From contig NZ_AUXY01000111.1 in the NCBI RefSeq assembly GCF_001625695.1, forward strand, positions 78,673 through 142,672: a DNA stretch of 64,000 bases, given 5' to 3'. How positions within the stretch are numbered: position 1 is the first letter of the stretch; each line of letters starts with the position of its first letter. This DNA is from Pseudoalteromonas luteoviolacea H33-S. Lineage in GTDB: Bacteria; Pseudomonadota; Gammaproteobacteria; Enterobacterales; Alteromonadaceae. The position numbers and the translations under genes are program-made. Under the pieces are notes generated by a model, which saw only the letters and a list, made by a program, of their open reading frames with translations, was not told where the DNA came from and did no database searches. Of the stretch, positions 52,038 through 61,753 are shown piece by piece.

Positions 52038-55000
52038 ATGGCTTACTCTTATTCTGAAAAGAAACGTATCCGTAAGGATTTTGGTAAACGTCCACAAGTT
52101 TTGGATATACCTTTCCTTTTGCAAACGCAGTTGGAATCGTTTAAAAAATTCATTACGCCGGACGCGGATGGCGATACTGGATTGGAAGCTGCATTCCGTT
52201 CTGTATTCCCTATCAAAAGCTACTCGGGCAATTCTGAACTTCAATACGTGAGTTACCGTATCGGAGAACCAGTATTCGATGTAAAAGAATGTCAAATTCG
52301 CGGCGTGACATATTCTGCTCCACTTCGCGTTAAATTACGTCTTGTGTTAATGGACAAAGAAGCTCCAGGCACAGTCAAAGACATTAAAGAGCAAGAAGTT
52401 TACATGGGCGAGATCCCGCTCATGACAGACACAGGTACTTTCGTTATTAACGGTACCGAGCGTGTTATCGTTTCTCAGCTACACCGTTCACCTGGTGTAT
52501 TCTTTGATAACGACCGCGGTAAATCACACTCATCGGGTAAAGTGCTTTATAACGCACGTGTTATCCCTTACCGTGGTTCATGGTTAGACTTTGAATTTGA
52601 TGTTAAAGATAACCTTTTCGTTCGTATTGACCGTCGTCGTAAGCTACCGGCTTCAATCATTTTACGTGCACTAGAGTACACAACAGAGCAAATTCTTGAT
52701 CTGTTCTTCGAAACTACGAGCTTCGAAGTAGTAAACGGTAAAGTGATGATGGAACTAGTACCATCTCGCCTTCGTGGTGAAACTGCTGCATTTGATATTA
52801 AAGATGCAGACGGTGAGGTATTGGTTGAACAGAGCCGTCGTATCACAGCTCGTCACATCAAAAACATCGAGAAAAAAGGCATCACGCAACTTGAAGTACC
52901 ACATGAGTACATCATTGGTCGCGTAGTTGCTAAAAACTACATCGATGAGTCAACAGGTGAGATCATTGCTGAAGCGAACGCTGAATTATCGCTAGAGCTA
53001 ATGGCTGAGCTTGTGAAAGCGGGTCACACTAAGATCGATACGCTTTACATCAATGAAGTAGACAGCGGTGCGTACATGTCAGAGACAGTTCGTATTGATT
53101 CTTCTTCAAACCGCCTAGAAGCATTGGTAGAAATTTACCGCATGATGCGCCCAGGCGAGCCACCAACGAAAGATGCTGCTGAAGCACTATTCGATAACCT
53201 ATTCTTCTCTGAAGAGCGTTATGATCTATCAACGGTAGGTCGTATGAAGTTCAATAGCCGTGTTGGTTATGATTCAGATATAGGCCCTGGGACACTGTGC
53301 AAAGAAGACATCGTTTCTGTTATGAAAGTCCTTATCGACATTCGTAACGGTAAAGGTGAAGTGGATGATATCGACCACTTAGGTAACCGTCGTATTCGTT
53401 CTGTTGGTGAAATGGCTGAAAACCAATTCCGTGTTGGTCTAGTACGTGTTGAGCGTGCTGTACGTGAGCGTCTAAGTCTAGGTGATCTAGATAACGTGAT
53501 GCCACAAGATCTGATCAACGCTAAGCCGATTTCTGCAGCTGTTAAAGAATTCTTTGGTTCTTCTCAGTTGTCACAGTTCATGGACCAAAACAACCCGCTT
53601 TCAGAAGTAACGCACAAGCGTCGTATTTCTGCATTAGGTCCGGGTGGTTTGACACGTGAACGTGCAGGCTTCGAAGTTCGAGACGTACACGTAACGCACT
53701 ACGGTCGTGTTTGTCCAATCGAAACGCCTGAAGGTCCAAACATCGGTCTAATCAACTCATTGTCAACGTATGCTCGTACAAACGACTATGGTTTCCTAGA
53801 GACTCCATACCGTAAAGTTGTTGACGGTATCGTTACTGACGAAGTTGATTACCTATCTGCAATTGAAGAAGGTCAGTTCGTAATCGCACAGGCGAATACA
53901 AACTTGACTGAAGAAAATCAGTTCGCAGAAGAGCTAATTCCATGTCGTCACAAAGGTGAATCAACCTTTATGCTTAGCGACAGCATCCAGTATATGGATG
54001 TATCTCCACAGCAGGTTATCTCTGTGGCAGCGGCACTTATCCCATTCCTTGAACACGATGATGCAAACCGTGCATTGATGGGATCGAACATGCAACGTCA
54101 AGCAGTACCAACATTACGTGCTGATAAGCCGTTAGTAGGTACAGGTATCGAGCGTACACTTGCAAAAGATTCAGGTGTAACAATCGTTGCTAAGCGTGGC
54201 GGTGTAGTTAAGTACGCTGATGCGAGCCGTATCGTTGTTAACGTTAATGAAGATGAGCGCGTTCCAGGTGAAGCGGGTATCGACATTTACAACTTAACTA
54301 AGTACACGCGCTCGAACCAAAACACATGTATCAACCAAAAACCAACTTGTATGGTTGGTGAGCCAGTAGTACGTGGTGACGTACTTGCTGATGGTCCTTC
54401 AACGGACTTAGGTGACTTGGCACTTGGTCAGAACTTACGTGTTGCGTTCATGCCTTGGAATGGTTACAACTTCGAGGATTCAATCCTACTTTCTGAGCGA
54501 GTTGTACAAGAAGATCGTCTAACTACGATCCACATTCAAGAGCTACAGTGTATCGCTCGTGATACGAAGCTTGGTCCAGAAGAGATCACAGCTGATATTC
54601 CTAACGTAGGTGAGTCTGCACTTGGCAAACTAGATGAGTCTGGTGTTGTTTACATCGGTGCTGAAGTGAAAGGCGGCGATATCCTAGTAGGTAAAGTAAC
54701 ACCGAAAGGCGAAACGCAGCTTACACCTGAAGAAAAACTTCTACGTGCAATCTTCGGTGAAAAAGCATCTGACGTTAAAGACAGTTCTTTACGTGTACCT
54801 AACTCTGTATCTGGTACTGTTATCGACGTTCAAGTTTTCACACGTGATGGTGTTGAAAAAGACAAGCGTGCACTGGAAGTTGAAGAAATGCAGCTTCGTG
54901 AAGCGAAGAAAGACTTCAACGAAGAGTTCAAGATCCTTGAAGGCGGTATTTTAAACCGTGCGCGTAAGCTACTTGTTGAATCTGGTCAAAATGAAGATGC

Positions 55001-56063
55001 AATTGCACTTCTAGGTGCTGAAAAGCTACTGACTCAGAGCCTTGCTGATGAAGCACAGCAAGCAGAACTTGAGCAACTTGCTGCACAGTACGATGAGCTT
55101 AAAGCTGAATACGACAAGAAGTTTGAGAACAAGCGTCGCAAGATCACACAAGGTGATGACCTAGCGCCGGGCGTACTTAAGATTGTTAAAGTTTACCTAG
55201 CTGTTAAACGTCGTATCCAACCAGGTGATAAGATGGCTGGTCGTCACGGTAACAAAGGTGTTATCTCGACAATCGTACCAGTAGAAGATATGCCTTACGA
55301 TGAAAGAGGTCGTACGGTAGACATCGTTCTTAACCCACTAGGTGTACCATCTCGTATGAACATCGGTCAGATCCTTGAAACGCATATGGGTCTGGCAGCA
55401 CGTGGTATCGGTGAGCGCATCGAAGACATGATGAAAGAACAAGCGGAGCTTTATGAGCTACGTGATTTCATCAAGAAAGCGTATGAGCTTGGTGACTGCC
55501 GTCAAGAAGTAGACATTGCTAGCTTCTCTGATGACGAAGTTCGTCGTCTAGCTAATAACCTTAAAGGTGGTCTACCAATCGCGACGCCAGCATTCGATGG
55601 TGCTAAAGAAAGCGAAATCAAAGAGTTACTAGAGCTGGGTGGTTATCCATCAAGTGGTCAGGTTACGCTTTATGATGGTCGTACTGGTGATGCGTTTGAG
55701 CGTCAAGTAACTGTTGGTTACATGTACATGCTGAAACTAAACCACTTAGTAGACGACAAGATGCACGCGCGTTCAACGGGTTCTTACAGCCTAGTTACTC
55801 AGCAGCCGCTGGGTGGTAAAGCACAGTTCGGTGGACAGCGTTTCGGTGAGATGGAGGTATGGGCATTAGAAGCATACGGTGCTGCCTATACACTACAGGA
55901 AATGTTGACAGTTAAGTCGGATGACGTAAACGGTCGTACTAAGATGTATAAGAACATCGTAGACGGTAACCACAAGATGGAACCGGGTATGCCTGAGTCA
56001 TTCAACGTATTGTTGAAAGAAATCCGCTCGCTAGGTATCAACATCGAGTTGGAAGAAAGTTAA
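52038..56063 (+). CDS. rpoB: RNA polymerase beta subunit
   Basis: 1341 residues from ATG 52038 (MAYSYSEKKRIRKDFG), with GAGGA 8 nt before; an upstream in-frame ATG at 51975 is not the family start. The rifampicin region QLSQFMDQNNPLSEVTHKRR has the usual Asp, His and Ser residues at its key sites, so no classic resistance change is seen. Carries most of the catalytic cleft together with RpoC. Confidence 0.98.
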   Translation: MAYSYSEKKRIRKDFGKRPQVLDIPFLLQTQLESFKKFITPDADGDTGLEAAFRSVFPIKSYSGNSELQYVSYRIGEPVFDVKECQIRGVTYSAPLRVKLRLVLMDKEAPGTVKDIKEQEVYMGEIPLMTDTGTFVINGTERVIVSQLHRSPGVFFDNDRGKSHSSGKVLYNARVIPYRGSWLDFEFDVKDNLFVRIDRRRKLPASIILRALEYTTEQILDLFFETTSFEVVNGKVMMELVPSRLRGETAAFDIKDADGEVLVEQSRRITARHIKNIEKKGITQLEVPHEYIIGRVVAKNYIDESTGEIIAEANAELSLELMAELVKAGHTKIDTLYINEVDSGAYMSETVRIDSSSNRLEALVEIYRMMRPGEPPTKDAAEALFDNLFFSEERYDLSTVGRMKFNSRVGYDSDIGPGTLCKEDIVSVMKVLIDIRNGKGEVDDIDHLGNRRIRSVGEMAENQFRVGLVRVERAVRERLSLGDLDNVMPQDLINAKPISAAVKEFFGSSQLSQFMDQNNPLSEVTHKRRISALGPGGLTRERAGFEVRDVHVTHYGRVCPIETPEGPNIGLINSLSTYARTNDYGFLETPYRKVVDGIVTDEVDYLSAIEEGQFVIAQANTNLTEENQFAEELIPCRHKGESTFMLSDSIQYMDVSPQQVISVAAALIPFLEHDDANRALMGSNMQRQAVPTLRADKPLVGTGIERTLAKDSGVTIVAKRGGVVKYADASRIVVNVNEDERVPGEAGIDIYNLTKYTRSNQNTCINQKPTCMVGEPVVRGDVLADGPSTDLGDLALGQNLRVAFMPWNGYNFEDSILLSERVVQEDRLTTIHIQELQCIARDTKLGPEEITADIPNVGESALGKLDESGVVYIGAEVKGGDILVGKVTPKGETQLTPEEKLLRAIFGEKASDVKDSSLRVPNSVSGTVIDVQVFTRDGVEKDKRALEVEEMQLREAKKDFNEEFKILEGGILNRARKLLVESGQNEDAIALLGAEKLLTQSLADEAQQAELEQLAAQYDELKAEYDKKFENKRRKITQGDDLAPGVLKIVKVYLAVKRRIQPGDKMAGRHGNKGVISTIVPVEDMPYDERGRTVDIVLNPLGVPSRMNIGQILETHMGLAARGIGERIEDMMKEQAELYELRDFIKKAYELGDCRQEVDIASFSDDEVRRLANNLKGGLPIATPAFDGAKESEIKELLELGGYPSSGQVTLYDGRTGDAFERQVTVGYMYMLKLNHLVDDKMHARSTGSYSLVTQQPLGGKAQFGGQRFGEMEVWALEAYGAAYTLQEMLTVKSDDVNGRTKMYKNIVDGNHKMEPGMPESFNVLLKEIRSLGINIELEES

Positions 56064-56167
56064 TCCGACCGGCAGCTCTACTGAGCTGCCAATCCGGACT
56101 GTAACTGTAAAGAATGAAGGGGTGAGCAATGCTTGCCCTCAAGATTAACTCCGACAGGAGAGCTAAG

Positions 56168-59100
56168 GTGAAAGACTTACTTAAGTTTCTGAAGCAACAA
56201 AATAAGACCGAAGAATTCGATGCAATTCGCATTGGTCTTTCTTCGCCAGACATGGTTCGCTCATGGTCATACGGTGAAGTAAAGAAACCTGAGACAATCA
56301 ACTACCGTACTTTCAAGCCTGAGCGTGACGGCTTATTCTGTGCCCGTATCTTCGGCCCAGTAAAAGATTACGAATGTTTGTGTGGTAAATACAAGCGATT
56401 AAAACACCGTGGTGTTATCTGTGAGAAGTGTGGCGTTGAAGTTACACTAACTAAAGTGCGTCGTGACCGTATGGGTCACATTGAACTTGCTAGCCCAGTT
56501 GCGCACATTTGGTTCCTGAAATCACTACCGTCTCGTATTGGCTTAATGCTTGATATGACTCTTCGTGACATCGAACGCGTACTTTACTTCGAATCTTTCG
56601 TAGTAACAGAGCCTGGTATGACAACGCTTGAGCGCGGTCAGCTATTAGGTGAAGAAGAGTACCTAGATGCACTAGAAGAGCACGGTGATGAGTTCGAAGC
56701 TAAGATGGGTGCAGAAGCTGTACTTGATCTACTTCGCGAACTAGACCTTGGTCAGCTAATCGCAGAAATGCGTGAAGAGTTACCTACAATTAACTCTGAG
56801 ACTAAGCGTAAGAAAATTACTAAGCGTCTTAAGCTTATGGAATCATTCCACCAATCAGGTAACAACCCTGAGTGGATGATCATGAGCGTGCTACCAGTAC
56901 TTCCGCCAGATCTACGCCCACTAGTACCACTAGATGGCGGTCGTTTTGCGACTTCAGATCTGAACGACTTATACCGTCGTGTTATCAACCGGAACAACCG
57001 TCTGAAGCGTCTATTAGACTTAGCTGCACCAGACATTATCGTACGTAACGAAAAGCGTATGTTACAAGAAGCGGTAGATGCATTACTTGACAACGGTCGT
57101 CGTGGTCGTGCGATCACGGGTTCTAACAAGCGTCCACTTAAGTCGCTTGCAGACATGATCAAAGGTAAGCAAGGTCGTTTCCGTCAAAACCTTCTTGGTA
57201 AGCGTGTTGATTACTCAGGCCGTTCTGTAATCACAGTTGGTCCAACGCTTAAACTTCACCAGTGTGGTCTTCCGAAGAAGATGGCACTAGAGCTATTTAA
57301 GCCATTCATCTACGGTAAGCTAGAGCGCCGTGGTATGGCGACTACCATCAAAGCTGCGAAGAAGATGGTAGAGCGTGAAGTACCAGAGGTTTGGGACGTA
57401 CTTGATGAAGTGATCCGTGAACACCCAGTTCTATTGAACCGTGCTCCTACACTTCACAGACTTGGTATCCAAGCATTTGAACCGGTACTAATCGAAGGTA
57501 AAGCAATCCACCTACACCCATTGGTGTGTGCGGCGTATAACGCTGACTTCGATGGTGACCAAATGGCGGTACACGTACCGTTGACATTAGAAGCACAGCT
57601 TGAAGCACGTGCACTAATGATGTCTACAAACAACATCCTTTCACCTGCAAGTGGTGAGCCTATCATCGTTCCTTCACAGGACGTTGTACTAGGTCTTTAC
57701 TACATGACGCGTGATCGCATCAATGCGAAAGGCGAAGGTATTGCGTTTAAAGACCCGAAAGAAGCTGAAAAAGCATACCGTACAGGTAGCGCAGAGCTTC
57801 ACGCACGCGTTAAAGTTCGTCTAACAGAGACTATTGTTGACGAAGAGACTGGTGAGCGTTCGGAAAAAACTCACGTTGTCGATACAACAGTAGGTCGTGC
57901 GATCCTTTCATTGATCATGCCAAAAGGTCTACCGTTTGAGCTTATCAACAGAGCACTTGGTAAGAAGCAGATCTCTGGTCTTCTTAATGAGTGTTACCGT
58001 CGCCTAGGTCTGAAAGACACTGTTGTGTTTGCCGACCAAGTGATGTACACAGGTTTCCACTATGCGATGAAGTCAGGTGTATCTATCGGTATTAACGATA
58101 TGGTTATTCCACCTACTAAGACTGAAATCATCGAGCGCGCTGAAGCTGAAGTTGCAGAAATCAACCAACAGTTCCAGTCTGGTCTTGTAACAGCAGGTGA
58201 GAAATACAACAAAGTTATCGATATCTGGTCACGTGTTAACGAAAACCTTTCACGTGAAATGATGGCGAACTTATCGAAAGACACTGTAGTGAATGCACAG
58301 GGTGAAGAAGAGCAACAAGACTCTTTCAACTCAGTATTCATGATGGCCGACTCGGGCGCACGTGGTAGTGCAGCTCAGATACGTCAGCTAGCGGGTATGC
58401 GTGGTCTAATGGCACGTCCAGATGGTTCAATCATCGAGACGCCAATCACAGCTAACTTCCGTGAAGGTCTAAACGTACTTCAGTACTTCATCTCGACGCA
58501 CGGTGCACGTAAAGGTCTTGCCGATACCGCACTTAAGACAGCGAACTCGGGTTACCTAACTCGTCGTCTAGTAGACGTTGCACAAGATTTGGTTATCAAC
58601 GAATCAGATTGTGGTACGTTAGAAGGTCTAGTAATGAAGCCGCTAATCGAAGGTGGTGACGTTGTAGAACCACTTCGCGAGCGTGTTCTAGGTCGTGTTG
58701 TTGCTGAAGACGTATGTAAGCCAGGTACTGACATCGTACTTGTTGAGCGTAACGTAATGCTTGACGAAAAACTGTGTGACCTTTTAGAAGAGCACTCAGT
58801 AGATGAAGTTAAAGTACGCTCTGTAATCACTTGTGAAAATGACTTTGGTGTTTGTGCATTCTGTTACGGTCGTGACCTTGCACGTGGCCACATCATCAAC
58901 CCAGGTGAGGCAGTCGGTGTAATCGCTGCTCAGTCAATCGGTGAGCCAGGTACACAGCTTACGATGCGTACGTTCCACATCGGTGGTGCGGCATCAAGAG
59001 CATCTGCTGAAAACAGCGTACAAGTTAAAAACAACGGTAGCATGAAGTTACACAATGCAAAATATGTATTGAATACTGATGGCAAGATCGTTGTAACTTC

Positions 59101-60349
59101 ACGTTCGACTGAAATCACGGTTATCGATGAGCAAGGTCGTGAGAAAGAGCGTTATAAAGTGCCTTATGGTGCGGTTCTTTCTATACAAGATGGTGCTGAA
59201 GTTAAAGGTAATGATATTGTTGCTACGTGGGACCCGCATAGTCACCCAATCGTTATCGAGCATCAGTCAAAAGTATCGTTCAGCGATATTGATGACTCAA
59301 ACACAGAAGCACAGACTGATGAGCTTACTGGTCTAACGCGTGTTGTTGTTAAAGACTTAGCTAAGGTGAATGCGAAAGAGCCTAAGTTAATCATTGAAAA
59401 CGAAGAGCGTGGCCTACAAGAAATTCGTCTACCTTCATTCACCACGATTGAAATCACAGACGGCGCAACTGTTCAGCCGGGTGACGTATTAGCACGTATC
59501 CCGCAAGAAGGTTCGAAGACTCGTGATATCACCGGTGGTCTACCTCGAGTTGCTGACTTATTCGAAGCACGTAAGCCAAAAGATCCTGCAATCCTTGCAG
59601 AGATCACAGGTACTGTGAGCTTCGGTAAAGAGACGAAAGGTAAGAAGCGTCTAGTGATCACACCTGAGCAAGGTGATGCTTACGAAGAGATGATCCCGAA
59701 ATGGCGTCAGCTTAACGTGTTCGAAGGTGAACAGGTTGCTAAAGGTGAAGTTATTGCCGATGGTCCTGAGTCTCCACATGACATCCTACGTCTACGTGGC
59801 GTGACTGATGTATCAAACTACATCACGAACGAAGTTCAGGAAGTATACCGTCTACAGGGTGTAAAGATTAACGATAAGCACATTGAGACGATCGTTCGTC
59901 AGATGCTGCGTAAGTGTATCATCATCGACGGTGGTGACACTGAGTTCCTAGCAGGTGAGCAAGCTGAAGTTGCACGCGTTAACATTGCTAACCGTGAACT
60001 TGAGAAGCAAGGTAAGATCCCAGCGAAGTTTGAAATTCAGCTGATGGGTATTACTAAAGCGTCACTAGCGACTGAGTCATTCATCTCAGCAGCATCGTTC
60101 CAGGAAACAACACGTGTCCTAACTGAAGCAGCTGTAAACGGTAAGAGCGACGAGCTACGTGGTCTGAAAGAAAACGTAATCGTTGGTCGTTTGATCCCAG
60201 CAGGTACTGGTTTTGCGTATCACCAAGAGCGTATCAACCGTCGCAAAGAAAGCGAACTACCAGTTGAAGAGCAAACAGTAAGTGCTGAAGAAGCGTCACA
60301 AGCGCTAACAGACGCACTTAATGCTGACCTACTAGGCGGCAACAAGTAA
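56168..60349 (+). CDS. rpoC: RNA polymerase beta' subunit
   Basis: 1393 residues from GTG 56168 (start VKDLLKFLKQQNKTEEF, with AGGAG 7 nt before), which matches the family start; an ATG at 56129 adds 13 residues that family members lack. N-terminal zinc cysteines (CLCGKYKRLKHRGVICEKCG) and the catalytic NADFDGDQMAVH with its Mg-binding Asp triad are intact. Slightly shorter than the E. coli protein. Confidence 0.97.
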   Translation: MKDLLKFLKQQNKTEEFDAIRIGLSSPDMVRSWSYGEVKKPETINYRTFKPERDGLFCARIFGPVKDYECLCGKYKRLKHRGVICEKCGVEVTLTKVRRDRMGHIELASPVAHIWFLKSLPSRIGLMLDMTLRDIERVLYFESFVVTEPGMTTLERGQLLGEEEYLDALEEHGDEFEAKMGAEAVLDLLRELDLGQLIAEMREELPTINSETKRKKITKRLKLMESFHQSGNNPEWMIMSVLPVLPPDLRPLVPLDGGRFATSDLNDLYRRVINRNNRLKRLLDLAAPDIIVRNEKRMLQEAVDALLDNGRRGRAITGSNKRPLKSLADMIKGKQGRFRQNLLGKRVDYSGRSVITVGPTLKLHQCGLPKKMALELFKPFIYGKLERRGMATTIKAAKKMVEREVPEVWDVLDEVIREHPVLLNRAPTLHRLGIQAFEPVLIEGKAIHLHPLVCAAYNADFDGDQMAVHVPLTLEAQLEARALMMSTNNILSPASGEPIIVPSQDVVLGLYYMTRDRINAKGEGIAFKDPKEAEKAYRTGSAELHARVKVRLTETIVDEETGERSEKTHVVDTTVGRAILSLIMPKGLPFELINRALGKKQISGLLNECYRRLGLKDTVVFADQVMYTGFHYAMKSGVSIGINDMVIPPTKTEIIERAEAEVAEINQQFQSGLVTAGEKYNKVIDIWSRVNENLSREMMANLSKDTVVNAQGEEEQQDSFNSVFMMADSGARGSAAQIRQLAGMRGLMARPDGSIIETPITANFREGLNVLQYFISTHGARKGLADTALKTANSGYLTRRLVDVAQDLVINESDCGTLEGLVMKPLIEGGDVVEPLRERVLGRVVAEDVCKPGTDIVLVERNVMLDEKLCDLLEEHSVDEVKVRSVITCENDFGVCAFCYGRDLARGHIINPGEAVGVIAAQSIGEPGTQLTMRTFHIGGAASRASAENSVQVKNNGSMKLHNAKYVLNTDGKIVVTSRSTEITVIDEQGREKERYKVPYGAVLSIQDGAEVKGNDIVATWDPHSHPIVIEHQSKVSFSDIDDSNTEAQTDELTGLTRVVVKDLAKVNAKEPKLIIENEERGLQEIRLPSFTTIEITDGATVQPGDVLARIPQEGSKTRDITGGLPRVADLFEARKPKDPAILAEITGTVSFGKETKGKKRLVITPEQGDAYEEMIPKWRQLNVFEGEQVAKGEVIADGPESPHDILRLRGVTDVSNYITNEVQEVYRLQGVKINDKHIETIVRQMLRKCIIIDGGDTEFLAGEQAEVARVNIANRELEKQGKIPAKFEIQLMGITKASLATESFISAASFQETTRVLTEAAVNGKSDELRGLKENVIVGRLIPAGTGFAYHQERINRRKESELPVEEQTVSAEEASQALTDALNADLLGGNK

Positions 60350-60376
60350 GCTCTAAAGACGATATAGTCGATATTT

Positions 60377-60409
60377 AAAAGGCCGCCCAATAGGGCGGCC
60401 TTTTTGATC
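60377..60409 (+). terminator. Terminator of rpoBC
   Basis: AAAAGGCCGCCC (60377-60388) pairs perfectly with GGGCGGCCTTTT (60393-60404), loop AATA, T tract. Confidence 0.92.
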
Positions 60410-60510
60410 TTGCGCACAAATTAGCATGAAGCAAAGAATATTGGTGTCATCTTGATGTCTTATAAAACTGTCAATATTTAGCGTTTTGCAATGTTTCTGA
60501 TTGAGGGATA

Positions 60511-60575
60511 GATAACGAGATAATGGTCTGACACGGTTGAATCGTGGTTGTGCTATTTCATGTTATCGGTTTTTT
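60511..60575 (+). ncRNA. Structured U-tract-ended element, candidate small RNA end
   Basis: Outer stem GATAAC (60511-60516) with GTTATC (60562-60567), second stem GAGATA (60517-60522) with TATTTC (60554-60559), inner CACG (60532-60535) with CGTG (60543-60546), then GG and six T (60570-60575). It lies after the rpoBC terminator and before the str promoter, with a possible -10 (TATAAA, 60461-60466) but no clear -35. The rest of the 60410-60654 gap shows no gene. Confidence 0.35.
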
Positions 60576-60654
60576 GAGATTAGACATATTGTCAGTGAGT
60601 GGGCGTAAAAAACCACAAAATCGACGAAAAGTAGTGCTGTAAAATGGATTTTTA

Positions 60655-60683
60655 TTGACAGGTTAATCTTTGCTCATTAAAAT
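60655..60683 (+). promoter_or_regulatory. Sigma70 promoter of the rpsL-rpsG-fusA-tuf operon
   Basis: TTGACA (60655-60660), 17-nt spacer, TAAAAT (60678-60683), 96 bp before the rpsL ATG. The near-consensus match fits the high demand for these products. Confidence 0.8.
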
Positions 60684-60778
60684 TCGGCCACCCATTTATT
60701 CGTTCCATTAAAATGGAAGGAAAATTTGGGTCGATTTTATTTTTTCAGTAGTAATTTTAACTAATCAGGAGCTATTTA

Positions 60779-61153
60779 ATGGCAACTATTAACCAGCTAG
60801 TACGTAAGCCACGTCGCAGCAAGGTTACAAAGAGCAACTCTGCTGCTCTTAAAGCTTGTCCTCAAAAGCGTGGTGTATGTACTCGTGTATATACAACTAC
60901 AGCAAAGAAACCAAACTCTGCATTACGTAAAGTAGCGCGTGTTCGTCTTACGAACGGTTTCGAAGTAACTTCTTACATTGGCGGTGAAGGCCACAACCTT
61001 CAAGAGCACAGTGTAATCCTTATCCGTGGTGGTCGTGTTAAAGACTTACCAGGTGTGCGTTTCCACACTGTACGTGGTGCGCTTGACTGTGCGGGTGTTA
61101 ACGATCGTAAACAAGGTCGTTCTAAGTACGGTGCAAAACGTCCTAAGGGCTAA
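60779..61153 (+). CDS. rpsL: 30S ribosomal protein S12
   Basis: 124 residues, standard S12 with the conserved KKPNSALRKVARVRL and GGRVKDLPGVRFH segments; the lysines at the classic streptomycin sites are present. Decoding-centre protein. CAGGAG before the ATG. Confidence 0.98.
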   Translation: MATINQLVRKPRRSKVTKSNSAALKACPQKRGVCTRVYTTTAKKPNSALRKVARVRLTNGFEVTSYIGGEGHNLQEHSVILIRGGRVKDLPGVRFHTVRGALDCAGVNDRKQGRSKYGAKRPKG

Positions 61154-61255
61154 TGGTTCTCCGTTAGTAAGGCCAAGCACTTAAGTTTTAATATTGAATA
61201 ATTTGTTTTGGGTATTCGTTGAAAAAAACGAACCTGAAGATATCGGAGAGATAAA

Positions 61256-61726
61256 ATGCCTAGAAGACGCGTAATAGGTCAACGTAAAATTCTTCCAGAT
61301 CCGAAGTTCGGATCAGAACTTCTTGCTAAATTCGTTAACGTAGTAATGTTAGACGGCAAGAAATCTACTGCTGAAAAAATCGTATACGGTGCGCTAGACG
61401 TGGCTGCTGAAAAATCAGGCAAGTCGCACCTAGAAATCTTTGAAGCTGCACTTGAAAATGTACGCCCTGCGGTTGAGGTTAAGTCTCGTCGTGTTGGTGG
61501 TTCTACATACCAAGTACCAGTTGAAGTACGTCCAGTTCGTCGCAACGCATTAGGTATGCGTTGGTTAGTAGACTCTGCACGTAAGCGTGGCGAGAAATCA
61601 ATGGGTCTTCGTCTTGCACAAGAGATCCTTGACGCTGCGGAAAACAAAGGCACTGCGGTTAAGAAACGTGAAGACGTTCACCGTATGGCTGAAGCGAACA
61701 AAGCATTCGCTCACTACCGTTGGTAA
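61256..61726 (+). CDS. rpsG: 30S ribosomal protein S7
   Basis: 156 residues; MPRRRVIGQRKILPDP start and GSTYQVPVEVRP.RR block are typical. Primary 16S rRNA-binding protein and, in relatives, repressor of the str operon. 102 bp after rpsL, 27 bp before fusA. Confidence 0.98.
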   Translation: MPRRRVIGQRKILPDPKFGSELLAKFVNVVMLDGKKSTAEKIVYGALDVAAEKSGKSHLEIFEAALENVRPAVEVKSRRVGGSTYQVPVEVRPVRRNALGMRWLVDSARKRGEKSMGLRLAQEILDAAENKGTAVKKREDVHRMAEANKAFAHYRW

Positions 61727-61753
61727 TCTGCCCAAGACCTTTAAGAGGATATT

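Noticed and set aside
56129..56167. Longer rpoC reading from ATG 56129
   Set aside because: The family start VKDLLKFLK matches GTG 56168 with AGGAG 7 nt before.
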